This document shows, piece after piece, positions 1 to 9,308 of a stretch of 45,804 nt of DNA. The notes beneath the pieces were generated by a model. The model did not search any database. It was not told the DNA's origin and worked only from the letters and a program-made list of their open reading frames with translations. How positions within the stretch are numbered: the stretch's first letter is position 1; each line of letters opens with the position of its first letter. Location of the stretch: positions 1 to 45,804 of the forward strand of contig BQJA01000017.1 in the NCBI GenBank assembly GCA_021604405.1. Direction: 5' to 3'. The stretch is from Nitrosomonas sp. (GTDB taxonomy: Bacteria > Pseudomonadota > Gammaproteobacteria > Burkholderiales > Nitrosomonadaceae). A program made the position numbers and the translations under genes.

Positions 1-438
1 TGCATAATATCGAACGGTCCAATAATTGTTGCATTAGTTTCACGCCAAGAAATAACAAATTTGTAGTGCCATACAGTGCCAAAAATAATAATTATCTTAT
101 TGAATAATAAAAACAAATTGTCAGCGAAATCGAAACTTGGGTTAGCATCTCATAATGGGAGCGGTTGTTGAATCCCATCAATTTTGCGATTTGTGGCACT
201 CGCAAGATAAGCGGCAGTATCGTATGTTTCTACAAGACGATCTGCCGCTGCATTTATGTAAATTTCGTATGGACAATGCAGCCGTGACCATAAAATAGAA
301 GTGGTCCGTTCTTTCTGTCACTAAGGAAACATAGGCAGCTTGGAGATTAACGCGTTGGAATCTTAATATCTTTGCCTAAGAATGCATTTTGTTTAAATAA
401 AGAGGGTAGAATGATACCTGCAATAATAATTAAAAGCC
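1..438. other. AT-rich region upstream of fnr, no confident gene
   Basis: I find no recognisable gene here. Three open frames were seen. A 47-codon plus-strand frame runs from the ATG at 155 to the stop at 296-298 (starts MGAVVESHQF), without a clear ribosome binding site and with no family I recognise. A minus-strand frame open from about 151 to the window edge reads like protein (contains VWHYKFVISWRE) but has no ATG; TTG at 116 is the only plausible start, and it would be the beginning of a gene cut by the window edge. An 18-codon frame from ATG 411 to TAG 467, with AGAGGG just upstream, covers the FNR box. None is strong enough to call. Confidence 0.3.
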
Positions 439-452
439 TTGATTCAGATCAA
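439..452 (+). promoter_or_regulatory. FNR box upstream of the fnr-like gene
   Basis: The sequence TTGAT-TCAG-ATCAA is a perfect match to the FNR consensus TTGAT-N4-ATCAA. Its centre (445.5) lies 68 bases before the ATG of the FNR-type regulator. That regulator carries the E-x2-SR recognition-helix residues that read this box. A possible -10 (TATACA, 482-487) would put the box near -48, not at the ideal -41.5. Autoregulation is therefore likely, but whether it activates or represses is not decided by the sequence. Confidence 0.85.
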
Positions 453-513
453 TTCATAGGTTTTTAGAGCAGAACACTTTTTATACAGTTGGCTTGGTAT
501 TGCCAGTATCGAA

Positions 514-1236
514 ATGCGAAAGAACAGTCTTATTCCACGTGTTAATGCGAATTGTGCAACCTGCAGTTTGCGTGAATTATGTCTGCCATTGGGACTTAAT
601 GAGCATGAAATTATCTTGCTAGATAAACTGGTCAGTCATAAATGCAAGATTCAACGAGGAGAGTTTTTGCATCGTGCTGGTTTAAGGTTTCAATCGCTTT
701 ATGCCATTCGGCGGGGTTTCTTTAAAACCTGTATTTTGGAAAAAGATGGGCGCCAGCAGGTTACCGGTTTTTATATGACAGGCGAATTGCTGGGTTTGGA
801 CGCCATTAGTACAGAAACGTATAACTGCGATACAGTTGCCTTAGAAGACAGCGAAGTATGCGAAGTTCCATTTGCAAAGCTTGAGGAAATGAGTCGAAAC
901 ATCCCGACCCTGATGCATCATTTTCACAAAATAATGAGTCGTGAGATTGTAAAGGATCATGGCGTTATGATGTTGCTTGGCAGCATGAGAGCGGAGGAAC
1001 GGTTGGCTGCTTTTCTGTTAAATTTGTCGCGGCGTTTCGTTAAACGTGGATACTCCGCATCAGATTTTATTTTGCGTATGACGCGTGAGGAAATTGGCAG
1101 CTATTTGGGACTTAAATTTGAGACGGTCAGCCGTGCTTTTTCCCGGCTGCAAGATGAAAATATAATTAGCGTAAATAATAAACATGTCAGCATTCATGAT
1201 ATGGATCGCTTGAGAAGTAAAGTCGGCAATTCATGA
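514..1236 (+). CDS. fnr: FNR-type oxygen-responsive transcription regulator (Crp/Fnr family)
   Basis: A 240-residue Crp/Fnr-family regulator. The N-terminus has C14, C17 and C23 in the CX2CX5C pattern of E. coli FNR, and C116 (in SEVCEVPF) aligns with FNR C122. All four ligands of the oxygen-labile 4Fe-4S cluster are thus present. A cyclic-nucleotide-like beta-barrel (about residues 40-125), dimer helix (about 130-160) and winged helix-turn-helix (about 165-235) follow. The recognition helix has E203, S206 and R207 in ETVSR, the FNR-type contacts for TTGAT. The protein should dimerise and bind DNA under low oxygen. A perfect FNR box lies upstream (439-452), and a second one in this window (43832-43845) is a plausible target. 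The gene stands alone, 314 bases before rpsB. ATG 514 gives the normal family length; no strong Shine-Dalgarno is visible. Confidence 0.9.
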   Translation: MRKNSLIPRVNANCATCSLRELCLPLGLNEHEIILLDKLVSHKCKIQRGEFLHRAGLRFQSLYAIRRGFFKTCILEKDGRQQVTGFYMTGELLGLDAISTETYNCDTVALEDSEVCEVPFAKLEEMSRNIPTLMHHFHKIMSREIVKDHGVMMLLGSMRAEERLAAFLLNLSRRFVKRGYSASDFILRMTREEIGSYLGLKFETVSRAFSRLQDENIISVNNKHVSIHDMDRLRSKVGNS

Positions 1237-1379
1237 TTAGCGCTATGTTTGTTAGGAATTGTCAGGAGCAGCCACTTTTATTGATGCGCCGATTAAGAAT
1301 TTCCTGCTGCGCGGCGCTTTGCTTCCGATAGCCGATTTATGGATTATTTTGTAGTGTCCCGCCCATTTTTCATTCCGTC

Positions 1380-1407
1380 TTGAGTGGTTTCTGGGGCATG
1401 CTATAAT
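1380..1407 (+). promoter_or_regulatory. Sigma-70-type promoter for rpsB-tsf
   Basis: A -35 element TTGAGT (1380-1385) and a perfect -10 TATAAT (1402-1407) are separated by 16 bases. Transcription would start near 1414 and leave a leader of about 137 bases before rpsB. This is the best sigma-70 promoter seen in the window, as expected for a ribosomal protein gene. Confidence 0.75.
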
Positions 1408-1413
1408 ACGGCG

Positions 1414-1550
1414 CAGCTATTTTATCGTGATGATTTAATGGTGTGATATTTATCATTAACAAATACACACATTCGTCCAGACAGATAAGGGTGCTCTTTT
1501 ATGTGGAGTGGCAATGGCGAATGGCGGTTTAACCCTAAAAAGGAGAATTT
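1414..1550 (+). promoter_or_regulatory. rpsB 5' leader, candidate S2 autoregulatory region
   Basis: This untranslated leader of about 137 bases runs between the promoter and rpsB. In other proteobacteria the rpsB-tsf leader binds free S2 and represses translation; that role here is inferred from position only. A strong Shine-Dalgarno, AAGGAG, lies just before ATG 1551. A 19-codon frame starting at 1501 (MWSGNGEWRF...) overlaps the rpsB start out of frame; it is probably fortuitous. The rest of the 1237-1550 gap holds nothing else I recognise. Confidence 0.4.
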
Positions 1551-2276
1551 ATGTCGGTAACTATGCGGCAAATGCTGGAAGCAGGTGTACATTTCGGGCA
1601 TCAGACCCGTTTCTGGAATCCAAAAATGGCACCTTATATTTTTGGCCAACGTAACAAAATACATATTGTCAATCTTGAAAAGACGTTGGTTAAGTATCAA
1701 GAGGCAATGAATTACATACGGCAACTTGCAGCGAATAAGGGAACCATACTTTTTGTTGGTACCAAGCGGCAGGCACGTGACATTGTTCAAGAAGAAGCCA
1801 TCCGTTGTAACGCTCCCTATGTGAATCAGCGATGGCTGGGTGGAATGTTGACGAATTTCAAGACTATAAAATTATCCATCAAGCGATTGCACGATATGGA
1901 AGCTATGATGCAGGATGGTACGTTAGACAAGCTGGTGAAAAAAGAGGCGCTTGATCTTCAGCGCGAATTGGAGAAGCTGAATAGTAGCCTGGGTGGCATT
2001 AAAGATATGAAAGGGCTGCCGGATGCCATGTTTGTCATCGATGTGGGTTTTCAGAAAGGTGCGGTTACTGAAGCAAAGAAACTCGGAATACCTGTTGTCG
2101 GCGTCGTGGATACCAATCACAGCCCTGATGGCATGCATTACGTGATACCCGGTAATGATGACTCAAGTCAGGCAATACGACTGTACGCACGGGGTGTTGC
2201 AGACGCGATTTTGGAGGGACGTAGTCAGTCTGTACATGAAATTGTTGAGATGGGTGAAGTAGAAGCAACTGGCTAA
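1551..2276 (+). CDS. rpsB: 30S ribosomal protein S2
   Basis: At 241 residues this is the normal length for bacterial S2. The N-terminal signature ([19 protein letters not shown]) and the second signature near residues 157-185 ([16 protein letters not shown], then [10 protein letters not shown]) are both present. S2 assembles late on the 30S subunit, near the decoding-site neck, and depends on S1 contacts. A coiled-coil insertion, rich in Lys and Glu, covers about residues 105-150. The start is fixed by AAGGAG five bases upstream. The gene heads the conserved order rpsB-tsf-pyrH-frr. A 144-base gap before tsf contains an imperfect inverted repeat (CTACTG...CAGTAG) without a T-tract, so read-through into tsf is likely. 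Confidence 0.97.
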   Translation: MSVTMRQMLEAGVHFGHQTRFWNPKMAPYIFGQRNKIHIVNLEKTLVKYQEAMNYIRQLAANKGTILFVGTKRQARDIVQEEAIRCNAPYVNQRWLGGMLTNFKTIKLSIKRLHDMEAMMQDGTLDKLVKKEALDLQRELEKLNSSLGGIKDMKGLPDAMFVIDVGFQKGAVTEAKKLGIPVVGVVDTNHSPDGMHYVIPGNDDSSQAIRLYARGVADAILEGRSQSVHEIVEMGEVEATG

Positions 2277-2420
2277 TTTTATACGCATAACATAATCAAT
2301 AAACTACTGCCGAGGATTAATTTTCTATTGTGGAAACAGTAGCTAAGAGTCTTTGATTGCGCGTGTTGCTGATTAATTCTCAAAATAAGTTGTTAAAATA
2401 ATTTTGTGTCTGGAGTAGAT

Positions 2421-3311
2421 ATGGCGGATATAACCGCAAGTATGGTAAAAGAATTGCGCGAGGTAACAGGGCTCGGCATGATGGAGTGTAAAAAAGCGTT
2501 AACAGAAACAAGTGGTGATATGAAAGCTGCGGAGGATCTGTTACGTATTAAAAGTGGTGCCAAAGCAAGTAAAGCAGCCGGGCGAGTTGCTGCCGAAGGT
2601 GTGATCGGTTTATTTGTTGCGCCAAATGGAAAGAGCGGCTCAATGGTAGAAGTTAATTGCGAAACTGATTTTGTTGCCAAGAATGAAGAATTCATAAAGT
2701 TTGCAGAGAATTTGGCCGAGCTGGTGGCAATGAAAAATTTTTCTGATGTGGCGTCATTGAATGACGCTGAAATGCCTGGCGGCGAAACGGTGGAAAGTAT
2801 TCGCAAGGCATTGATCATGAAGCTCGGTGAAAATATTACCGTACGCCGTTGTGTAAATCATACTGCGCAGGGACGGCTCGCGTCTTACCTGCATGGATTA
2901 AAGATTGGCGTGATTGTTGATTGTACGGGTGGCGACGAGAGTTTGGGAAAGGATCTGGCGATGCATATTGCGGCCAGCAAGCCAATTTGTGTTTCCAAAG
3001 AAAATGTATCTGCCGATGTGCTGGAGCGTGAACGGCAAATATTTTCGGCGCAGGCGGCAGAAAGTGGCAAACCAGCCAATATTGTGGAGAAAATGGTTGA
3101 AGGACGCATTGCCAAATACCTTGCAGAAGTGACGTTGCTTGGACAACCCTTTGTTAAGGATACTGAGCAAACGGTGGAAAAGTTATTGGCCGACAAATCA
3201 TCGAAAGTTAACGATTTTTCAATTTTTGTCGTTGGAGAAGGCATAGAGAAAAAAACTGAGGATTTTGCTGCTGAGGTGATGGCGCAGACAAAAGGAAGCA
3301 AGGCATCGTAG
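2421..3311 (+). CDS. tsf: Elongation factor Ts
   Basis: EF-Ts is the guanine-nucleotide exchange factor that recycles EF-Tu from GDP to GTP in the cytoplasm. The 296-residue product opens with [17 protein letters not shown], the conserved UBA-like N-terminal module, followed by the EF-Tu-contact segment [12 protein letters not shown]. The second signature ([15 protein letters not shown], about residues 75-90) is intact. I choose ATG 2421 over the upstream in-frame GTG at 2406, because GGAG at 2412-2415 is correctly spaced for 2421 and the family begins at this methionine. It lies directly after rpsB and 13 bases before pyrH, in the usual translation-gene cluster. Confidence 0.97.
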   Translation: MADITASMVKELREVTGLGMMECKKALTETSGDMKAAEDLLRIKSGAKASKAAGRVAAEGVIGLFVAPNGKSGSMVEVNCETDFVAKNEEFIKFAENLAELVAMKNFSDVASLNDAEMPGGETVESIRKALIMKLGENITVRRCVNHTAQGRLASYLHGLKIGVIVDCTGGDESLGKDLAMHIAASKPICVSKENVSADVLERERQIFSAQAAESGKPANIVEKMVEGRIAKYLAEVTLLGQPFVKDTEQTVEKLLADKSSKVNDFSIFVVGEGIEKKTEDFAAEVMAQTKGSKAS

Positions 3312-3324
3312 TCTTTGAACCATT

Positions 3325-4035
3325 ATGACGACATATAAACGCATACTGCTGAAACTTTCTGGCGAAGCTCTGATGGGAAATGATAGTTACGGGATCAACC
3401 GTGATATCATGCAACGAATTGTTGACGAAATCAGCGAAGTTAAAAAGCTTGATGTCGAAATTGCAATTGTGGTTGGCGGCGGTAACATTTTTCGTGGCAT
3501 GCAATCAGCTAACGATGGGATCGAGCGTGTCACGGCAGATTATATGGGAATGCTGGCAACCGTGATGAATGCCCTGGCCTTGCAGGATGCAATGAAACAG
3601 GGTGGATTGACGCCAAGAATACAGTCTGCGTTGCATATAGAACAAGTGGTGGAGCCCTATATTCGTGCTAAGGCGATACGTTATTTGAAAGAAGGTAAAG
3701 TGATTATTTTCGCTGCAGGAACAGGGAATCCCTTTTTTACCACTGACACCGCAGCAGCATTACGTGGCATGGAAATGAATGTCGATATAGTGCTTAAAGC
3801 AACAAAAGTGGATGGCATTTATACCAGCGATCCAAAAGTAGATCCGAGTGCAACACGTTTTAACAAATTATCATTTAATGATGCAATCAATAAAAATTTG
3901 CAGGTAATGGATGCTACAGCTTTAACATTGTGTCGTGACCAGAAGTTGCCACTGAATGTTTTTAGCCTCTTTAAAGTGGGCGCACTTAAAAGGGTCGTAA
4001 TGGGAGAGGACGAAGGAACATTGGTAACGAATTGA
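3325..4035 (+). CDS. pyrH: Uridylate kinase
   Basis: UMP kinase phosphorylates UMP to UDP in the pyrimidine pathway and works as a hexamer. The 236-residue protein has the amino-acid-kinase fold. The N-terminal phosphate loop is [11 protein letters not shown] (about residues 8-18), a glycine-rich [11 protein letters not shown] follows at about 48-58, and the C-terminal TDTAAALRG and [12 protein letters not shown] segments bind nucleotide. The length matches E. coli PyrH (241). It sits 13 bases after tsf and 53 bases before frr, the order conserved across many bacteria. The ribosome binding site is weak. Confidence 0.97.
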   Translation: MTTYKRILLKLSGEALMGNDSYGINRDIMQRIVDEISEVKKLDVEIAIVVGGGNIFRGMQSANDGIERVTADYMGMLATVMNALALQDAMKQGGLTPRIQSALHIEQVVEPYIRAKAIRYLKEGKVIIFAAGTGNPFFTTDTAAALRGMEMNVDIVLKATKVDGIYTSDPKVDPSATRFNKLSFNDAINKNLQVMDATALTLCRDQKLPLNVFSLFKVGALKRVVMGEDEGTLVTN

Positions 4036-4088
4036 TTTAGATTATCATGTGAATATTAAAATAGCAGAATATAAGTGAGTTGGATAAT

Positions 4089-4646
4089 ATGATCGCTGAT
4101 ATAAAGAAGGCTGCTGAACAGAAAATGCAAAAAAGTCTTGAAGCACTCAAAACGGATTTAAGTAAGGTGCGAAGTGGACGTCCCCATACGGGTTTATTAG
4201 ATCATGTCAATGTTGATTATTATGGCGCGCCAACACCACTCAACCAGGTGGCGAATGTTACCTTGGCGGATGCACGAACAATAGGTGTTATTCCCTGGGA
4301 AAAGAGTATGATGAGCAGTATTGAGAAGGCAATTCGTGATTCCGACCTGGGTTTGAACCCAATGACGGTGGGTGAAATGGTACGTGTGCCGATGCCACCA
4401 CTGACAGAGGACCGGCGTCGTGAGCTTACCAAGATTGTAAAACAGGAAGCTGAGGCAGTTCGGGTGGCGATGCGCAATATCCGACGTGATGCGAATGCAC
4501 ATTTAAAAGTGTTAATTAAAGACAAAGAAATTTCAGTAGATGATGAACGACGTGGACAAGAGGAAATTCAAAAGCTGACTGACCAATATATTGCTGAAAT
4601 TGATAAATTGTTGCAGGCGAAGGAAACTGAATTGATGGCTGTTTAA
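4089..4646 (+). CDS. frr: Ribosome recycling factor
   Basis: RRF splits post-termination ribosomes together with EF-G. Starting at ATG 4089 gives 185 residues, exactly the usual family length, and the normal N-terminus [13 protein letters not shown]. An in-frame TTG at 4080 would add three residues with no support. Key family segments are seen: [20 protein letters not shown] (about 28-47), [20 protein letters not shown] (about 72-91), and the basic [13 protein letters not shown]...RNIRRDAN region (about 110-140). It is followed after a single base by uppS, so the two are probably translationally coupled. Confidence 0.96.
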   Translation: MIADIKKAAEQKMQKSLEALKTDLSKVRSGRPHTGLLDHVNVDYYGAPTPLNQVANVTLADARTIGVIPWEKSMMSSIEKAIRDSDLGLNPMTVGEMVRVPMPPLTEDRRRELTKIVKQEAEAVRVAMRNIRRDANAHLKVLIKDKEISVDDERRGQEEIQKLTDQYIAEIDKLLQAKETELMAV

Positions 4647-4647
4647 C

Positions 4648-5445
4648 ATGCCGATTGGCCCAAGTTCAACTTGTGAAATCCCTGAAACGGGGATGATTCC
4701 AAAGCATATTGCCATTATTATGGATGGTAATGGCCGTTGGGCAAAGAAGCGTTTGTTGCCGCGAATGGCGGGGCATAAACAAGGTGTCGAAGCCGTTCGC
4801 AATATCATTAAGGCCAGCATTGAACGGGATGTTGAGTACTTAACGATATTTGCTTTTAGTAGCGAAAACTGGCGCAGACCGTCAGACGAAGTTTCTTTTT
4901 TAATGCAGCTTTTTATTGGTGCGTTGGAACAGGAAATTGCCAAACTGCATGAAAATGGCATTCGTTTTAAAGTTGTTGGCGATCTAGCTAAGTTTGAACC
5001 AAAAATAGTTAGCTTCATTCAAAATGGTGAGAAGCTAACGGCGAATAATTCTCGCTTGACGTTGACTGTGGCTGCTAATTACGGTGGACGGTGGGATATC
5101 ATGCAGGCCATAAATAAAATGGCGCTTCATTCACCTGAATTACAGGGTACTTATGAAGAGAAAGATCTGTCGCAATATCTTGCTATGAATTATGCGCCAG
5201 AGCCTGATTTATTCATACGTACAGGTGGCGAATGCCGCATTAGCAATTTTTTATTGTGGCATCTGGCTTATACGGAATTATATTTTACCAATACACTTTG
5301 GCCTGACTTCGATGCACGTGAATTGGATCTTGCAATTCAGTCTTTCCAGCGGCGGGAACGAAGATTTGGCCGGACAAGTGAACAACTTCAGAGATCATTA
5401 TCTGAGAAGCCAATAACCAAGTTATTTGCAAAAAACGATACTTAG
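4648..5445 (+). CDS. uppS: Undecaprenyl diphosphate synthase (cis-prenyltransferase)
   Basis: This enzyme condenses farnesyl diphosphate with eight isopentenyl diphosphates to make the C55 lipid carrier for peptidoglycan and other envelope glycans. The 265-residue protein contains [13 protein letters not shown] (catalytic Asp, about residues 27-39), [19 protein letters not shown] and the C-terminal RTGGE...[18 protein letters not shown] signature. The first ATG, one base after the frr stop, gives a 16-residue extension before the conserved [11 protein letters not shown]; a start at the methionine before IPKH is also possible. Dxr, which commits carbon to isoprenoid precursors, is encoded two genes downstream. 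Confidence 0.96.
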   Translation: MPIGPSSTCEIPETGMIPKHIAIIMDGNGRWAKKRLLPRMAGHKQGVEAVRNIIKASIERDVEYLTIFAFSSENWRRPSDEVSFLMQLFIGALEQEIAKLHENGIRFKVVGDLAKFEPKIVSFIQNGEKLTANNSRLTLTVAANYGGRWDIMQAINKMALHSPELQGTYEEKDLSQYLAMNYAPEPDLFIRTGGECRISNFLLWHLAYTELYFTNTLWPDFDARELDLAIQSFQRRERRFGRTSEQLQRSLSEKPITKLFAKNDT

Positions 5446-5508
5446 TGCAGTATACCAGGTATTGTTTTTTATAGATTTGCATGGGTTTTCTCAGGATACG
5501 CTTCCTTT

Positions 5509-6327
5509 ATGCTTAAAACCCGCATTCTCACTGCTGTCGTTATATTACCCTTATTTTTAGCAGCGCTTTTTTATCTGCCAGCTATTTTATGGGGTGCATT
5601 GTTGCTTATCCTGACTGTAATTGGCGCGCAGGAGTGGTGCAGGCTGGCCAAATTCTCAGTAAAAAATACCACCTTGTATTTAATAATGACAACCCTGCTG
5701 GGCGGCGAATTGTTATTTTTGCTTAGTGAAGCGGTTGTCATTGATCCGTATTCCGCAAGTTTTATCTCGATATATAGTCTATCATTTATCTTTTGGAGTG
5801 TTGGCGTACCTTTATTGTTAAAAACCGGGTATGCATTGAAAAATCCAATGTTATGGATGCTGATTGGCTGGCTAGTGCTTGTGCCAACCTGTCTTGCCTT
5901 ATACCAATTACGCGCAATAAGTCCATTTATCCTGCTGGGTTTTATGGCGACTATCTGGATCTCTGATACAGCTGCTTATTTTGCCGGCCGTTCATTTGGT
6001 AAACGTAAATTGGCTGCTGCTATTAGTCCTGGAAAGACCTGGGAAGGTGTAATGGGTGCCCTGGTCGCAGTTTCGATTTATGCTTTAGTATGGAATTATC
6101 TGTCAGAGGAAAAATTTCTAACACTATTTCTTGTGCCGTTGTTGTTGTTGCTTGTGGTGCTTGGCATCATCGGCGATTTATTTGAATCTATGATAAAACG
6201 CCATGCGGGTGTTAAAGATAGTGGTAATCTTTTGCCGGGTCACGGTGGTATACTGGATCGTATCGATGCACTGACTTCTACGTTGCCTGTTGCAATGCTG
6301 GCATTACTCGTATTTTATTCTAACTAA
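5509..6327 (+). CDS. cdsA: Phosphatidate cytidylyltransferase
   Basis: CdsA makes CDP-diacylglycerol from phosphatidic acid and CTP at the inner membrane, the branch point for phospholipid synthesis. The 272-residue protein is strongly hydrophobic, with about eight membrane segments. The C-terminal family signature is complete: SMIKRHAGVKDSGNLLPGHG followed by GILDRID. The segment SFGKRKLAAAISPGKTWEG (about residues 164-182) is the other conserved motif. The last residues form a membrane helix. Dxr begins three bases after the stop, which suggests one transcript. Confidence 0.96.
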   Translation: MLKTRILTAVVILPLFLAALFYLPAILWGALLLILTVIGAQEWCRLAKFSVKNTTLYLIMTTLLGGELLFLLSEAVVIDPYSASFISIYSLSFIFWSVGVPLLLKTGYALKNPMLWMLIGWLVLVPTCLALYQLRAISPFILLGFMATIWISDTAAYFAGRSFGKRKLAAAISPGKTWEGVMGALVAVSIYALVWNYLSEEKFLTLFLVPLLLLLVVLGIIGDLFESMIKRHAGVKDSGNLLPGHGGILDRIDALTSTLPVAMLALLVFYSN

Positions 6328-6330
6328 GCT

Positions 6331-7518
6331 ATGAAAACCATTCGACACCTTACCATTCTGGGATCCACTGGCAGTATCGGTGAGAGCACGCTGGACGTTG
6401 TGATGCGCCATCGTGATCGCTTTCATATCGTTGCGCTTACCGCTAACAGCAGTTACGAAAAAATGTTGACCCAATGTCGTGACTTCCAGCCGCAATATGC
6501 TGTTATGCTGGATGAAGATAGTGCTGAACAATTGGATGTTGAAATTCGCAAGGAAGGGCTTGAAACCAAAGTGCTATCTGGCGTTGAGTCGTTGGAGAAA
6601 GTGGCATCGCTTTCCGAAGTAGACACGGTGATGGCTGCGATTGTTGGCGCAGCAGGTATAAGACCGACATTTGCCGCAGCCCGTACCGGTAAGCAAGTGC
6701 TGTTGGCCAATAAAGAGACGCTGGTTATGTCCGGGCGGATTTTCATGGATGTTGTGAAGCAGCATCAGGCGTCTTTATTGCCGATCGATAGTGAACATAA
6801 TGCAATTCACCAGTCACTTCCGCATAATTTCAAGGGTGATCTGTCAGAAGTCGGGGTGCGCCGTATTTTGTTGACGGCTTCAGGCGGTCCGTTTCGAGAT
6901 TCATCTTTGTCTTCACTCGAACAGGTGACGCCTGATCAGGCTTGTGCGCATCCCAACTGGGATATGGGGCGGAAAATCTCGGTGGACTCAGCGACAATGA
7001 TGAATAAAGGATTGGAGGTGATCGAGGCACATTGGTTGTTTGAGGCCGCACCTGAGAAAATTCAAGTCGTGATTCATCCGCAAAGTGTTATTCATTCGAT
7101 GGTTGAATATGTCGACGGCTCGGTATTAGCACAATTGGGTAATCCTGACATGCGGACACCGATTGCGCATGCGCTGGGGTATCCGGAAAGAATTGATAGT
7201 GGGGTCACATCGCTGGACATGTTTAAAATTGCGCGCTTAGATTTTGAGGCGCCAGATTTTGAACGTTTTCCATGCTTGGAACTGGCTTATCAGGCGCTTT
7301 CATCAGGTGGTAATATGCCAGCAATACTCAATGCTGCTAATGAAATTGCTGTTGAATCCTTTCTCGGCGGACAGATGCCTTTTACTGCAATTCCTTCGAT
7401 GATTGAGCAAGTTATGCAGACAATTAGCCATAAAGATGTTAAAACACTGGAAGACGTCCTGACGGCCGATGCTGTAGCACGTGAAACGGCGCGTGAGTGG
7501 CTGACATGCATGGCCTAA
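6331..7518 (+). CDS. dxr: 1-deoxy-D-xylulose 5-phosphate reductoisomerase
   Basis: Dxr converts DXP to methylerythritol 4-phosphate with NADPH, the first committed step of the MEP isoprenoid pathway. It has 395 residues, a normal length. The NADPH-binding [13 protein letters not shown] lies at about residues 11-23. The metal and substrate residues are in [13 protein letters not shown] and in the flexible-loop region [24 protein letters not shown]. The adjacent uppS uses its end products. A gap of 188 bases follows, with no strong terminator seen, so rseP may have its own promoter. Confidence 0.97.
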   Translation: MKTIRHLTILGSTGSIGESTLDVVMRHRDRFHIVALTANSSYEKMLTQCRDFQPQYAVMLDEDSAEQLDVEIRKEGLETKVLSGVESLEKVASLSEVDTVMAAIVGAAGIRPTFAAARTGKQVLLANKETLVMSGRIFMDVVKQHQASLLPIDSEHNAIHQSLPHNFKGDLSEVGVRRILLTASGGPFRDSSLSSLEQVTPDQACAHPNWDMGRKISVDSATMMNKGLEVIEAHWLFEAAPEKIQVVIHPQSVIHSMVEYVDGSVLAQLGNPDMRTPIAHALGYPERIDSGVTSLDMFKIARLDFEAPDFERFPCLELAYQALSSGGNMPAILNAANEIAVESFLGGQMPFTAIPSMIEQVMQTISHKDVKTLEDVLTADAVARETAREWLTCMA

Positions 7519-7706
7519 CACTTGAGTGCGTGTATTGGGCAGTTTTCTTGTGAAAGAGATACTTTTTTTAGTCACAGAAAAACTTGGTTATTTCTGAGTT
7601 TTCTAATCGTGTTACATTTGTTTTTCTACTCTGGTGGATAGAAATGCTTTTTCTTGTTACCTTCTTGATGCAAAATTATTGCTACTTCTTGGCACAATAA
7701 ATTGAT

Positions 7707-9074
7707 ATGACAATTTTATCTACATTGGCTGCTTTTATCATTGCTTTGGGTGTATTGATTACCTTTCATGAATTTGGTCATTACTTGGTGGCGCGTTGGA
7801 GTGGTGTAAAGGTGCTGCGATTTTCAGTTGGTTTTGGACGGCCTTTGTTCAGTAAACGCTGGGGTAAGGATCAAACTGAATGGGTGATTGCAGCCATTCC
7901 ACTTGGCGGGTATGTGAAGATGCTGGATGAACGGGAGGGTAAAGTCATACCTGAAGATTTGCCACGTTCATTTAATCAGCAGCCGGTTTCGCGACGTTTT
8001 GCTATCGTAGCTGCTGGACCGCTTGCTAATTTCTTGTTGGCAATTTTATTGTATTGGGTAATATTTATATTGGGTGTAAGCGGGATAAAACCTATCTTAG
8101 GCCCGGTTGTGCCTGCAACCCCGGCTGCTTTTGCATCTTTTGAGGCTGGAGAAACCATTGTGGAAATTGATAACGAACCGGTTGCCAGCTGGCAGGAGAT
8201 GCATTGGAAACTTCTAACGCTCGCGCTCGACAAGTCGCCGGAAGTAAAAGTGAAAACTGTCAATCAGAAGGGCGAAACCGCACAACGGTACTTGGATCTT
8301 AGTAATGTCTCTGCCGATGAGTTGGATAGCGATTTTATAGGCAAGATCGGGTTGCATGTCTATCAGCCATTAATAAAACCGGTTATTGCCCAGGTGATTG
8401 ATGGTGAGGCTGGCTATAGAGCAGGTCTGAAGGAAGGTGATGAAATTTATGCGGTTAATGGCGAAGAAATTGTTGACTGGAAAGAATTAGTAGAGGTAAT
8501 ACGTTCGAGTCCAGATCAACCTGTAAAAATGGAAATTTTACGTGACAATGATTTTATTCTGATAACGGTTACACCAGATGTGGCAACGGAAAATGGAAAA
8601 AAAATCGGGAAAGTCGGTATTGCGCCAGATGTTAATTATGCAGAGCTGGAAAATTTGTTGGTAACCGTTAGTTATCCAGCAGGGATTGCAATAGTTAAGG
8701 CGATTGATAAAACGTGGGAGACAACAGTATTAACCTTTCAAATGTTAGGTAAAATGATTGTCGGTGACGTATCCTGGAAAAATATCAGTGGTCCTATTTC
8801 AATAGCGGATTATGCAGGGCAGACTGCTCAGATGGGATTTGTTGCTTATATCGGGTTTCTTGCACTTATAAGCATTAGTTTGGCTGTGTTGAATTTATTA
8901 CCGATTCCGGTGCTGGACGGCGGGCACTTAATGTATTACCTCATAGAAATTATTCGAGGCACTCCCCTGTCTGAGAAAGCCATGATGATTGGTCAACAAA
9001 TCGGGATGGCGATGTTGTTTACATTGATAATTTTTGCCATATATAACGATATTCATCGGCTTGTCGCTGGTTAA
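7707..9074 (+). CDS. rseP: RseP-type site-2 protease, inner membrane
   Basis: This is an intramembrane zinc metalloprotease that cleaves anti-sigma factors (RseA type) and remnant signal peptides. The 455-residue protein has the zinc motif HEFGH at residues 21-25 in the first membrane helix and the third zinc ligand in the C-terminal LDGG (D404). Two PDZ-like domains lie between (about 120-200 and 205-285); the second has the clear pattern AGLKEGDEIYAVNGE. A final hydrophobic helix closes the protein. Family length is about 450. It is followed by bamA, the usual order, and ties envelope-stress sensing to outer-membrane assembly. No good Shine-Dalgarno is visible before ATG 7707. Confidence 0.96.
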   Translation: MTILSTLAAFIIALGVLITFHEFGHYLVARWSGVKVLRFSVGFGRPLFSKRWGKDQTEWVIAAIPLGGYVKMLDEREGKVIPEDLPRSFNQQPVSRRFAIVAAGPLANFLLAILLYWVIFILGVSGIKPILGPVVPATPAAFASFEAGETIVEIDNEPVASWQEMHWKLLTLALDKSPEVKVKTVNQKGETAQRYLDLSNVSADELDSDFIGKIGLHVYQPLIKPVIAQVIDGEAGYRAGLKEGDEIYAVNGEEIVDWKELVEVIRSSPDQPVKMEILRDNDFILITVTPDVATENGKKIGKVGIAPDVNYAELENLLVTVSYPAGIAIVKAIDKTWETTVLTFQMLGKMIVGDVSWKNISGPISIADYAGQTAQMGFVAYIGFLALISISLAVLNLLPIPVLDGGHLMYYLIEIIRGTPLSEKAMMIGQQIGMAMLFTLIIFAIYNDIHRLVAG

Positions 9075-9308
9075 TCATCCAATAAACCGCGGTTGGCAGC
9101 TAAAAAAACAACTCAACCGGATGAATTATTTTCATATCTGCTCAACTACGTTATTTGCATACTGGATGACTAATGCGATGGCGCTTATAGTACGCATATC
9201 ATTGTTTTTGCCAGGACTTAAAATCGGCGTACATTATGCCGAATTACATCGTGCTACAACTACAAGGCAGTACACGCCGGACCCTACCCCGCTGCAGTTT
9301 TTAGGATA

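Noticed and set aside
1501..1560. 19-codon frame overlapping the rpsB start
   Set aside because: Out of frame with rpsB and lacks a strong ribosome binding site; the rpsB Shine-Dalgarno lies inside it.
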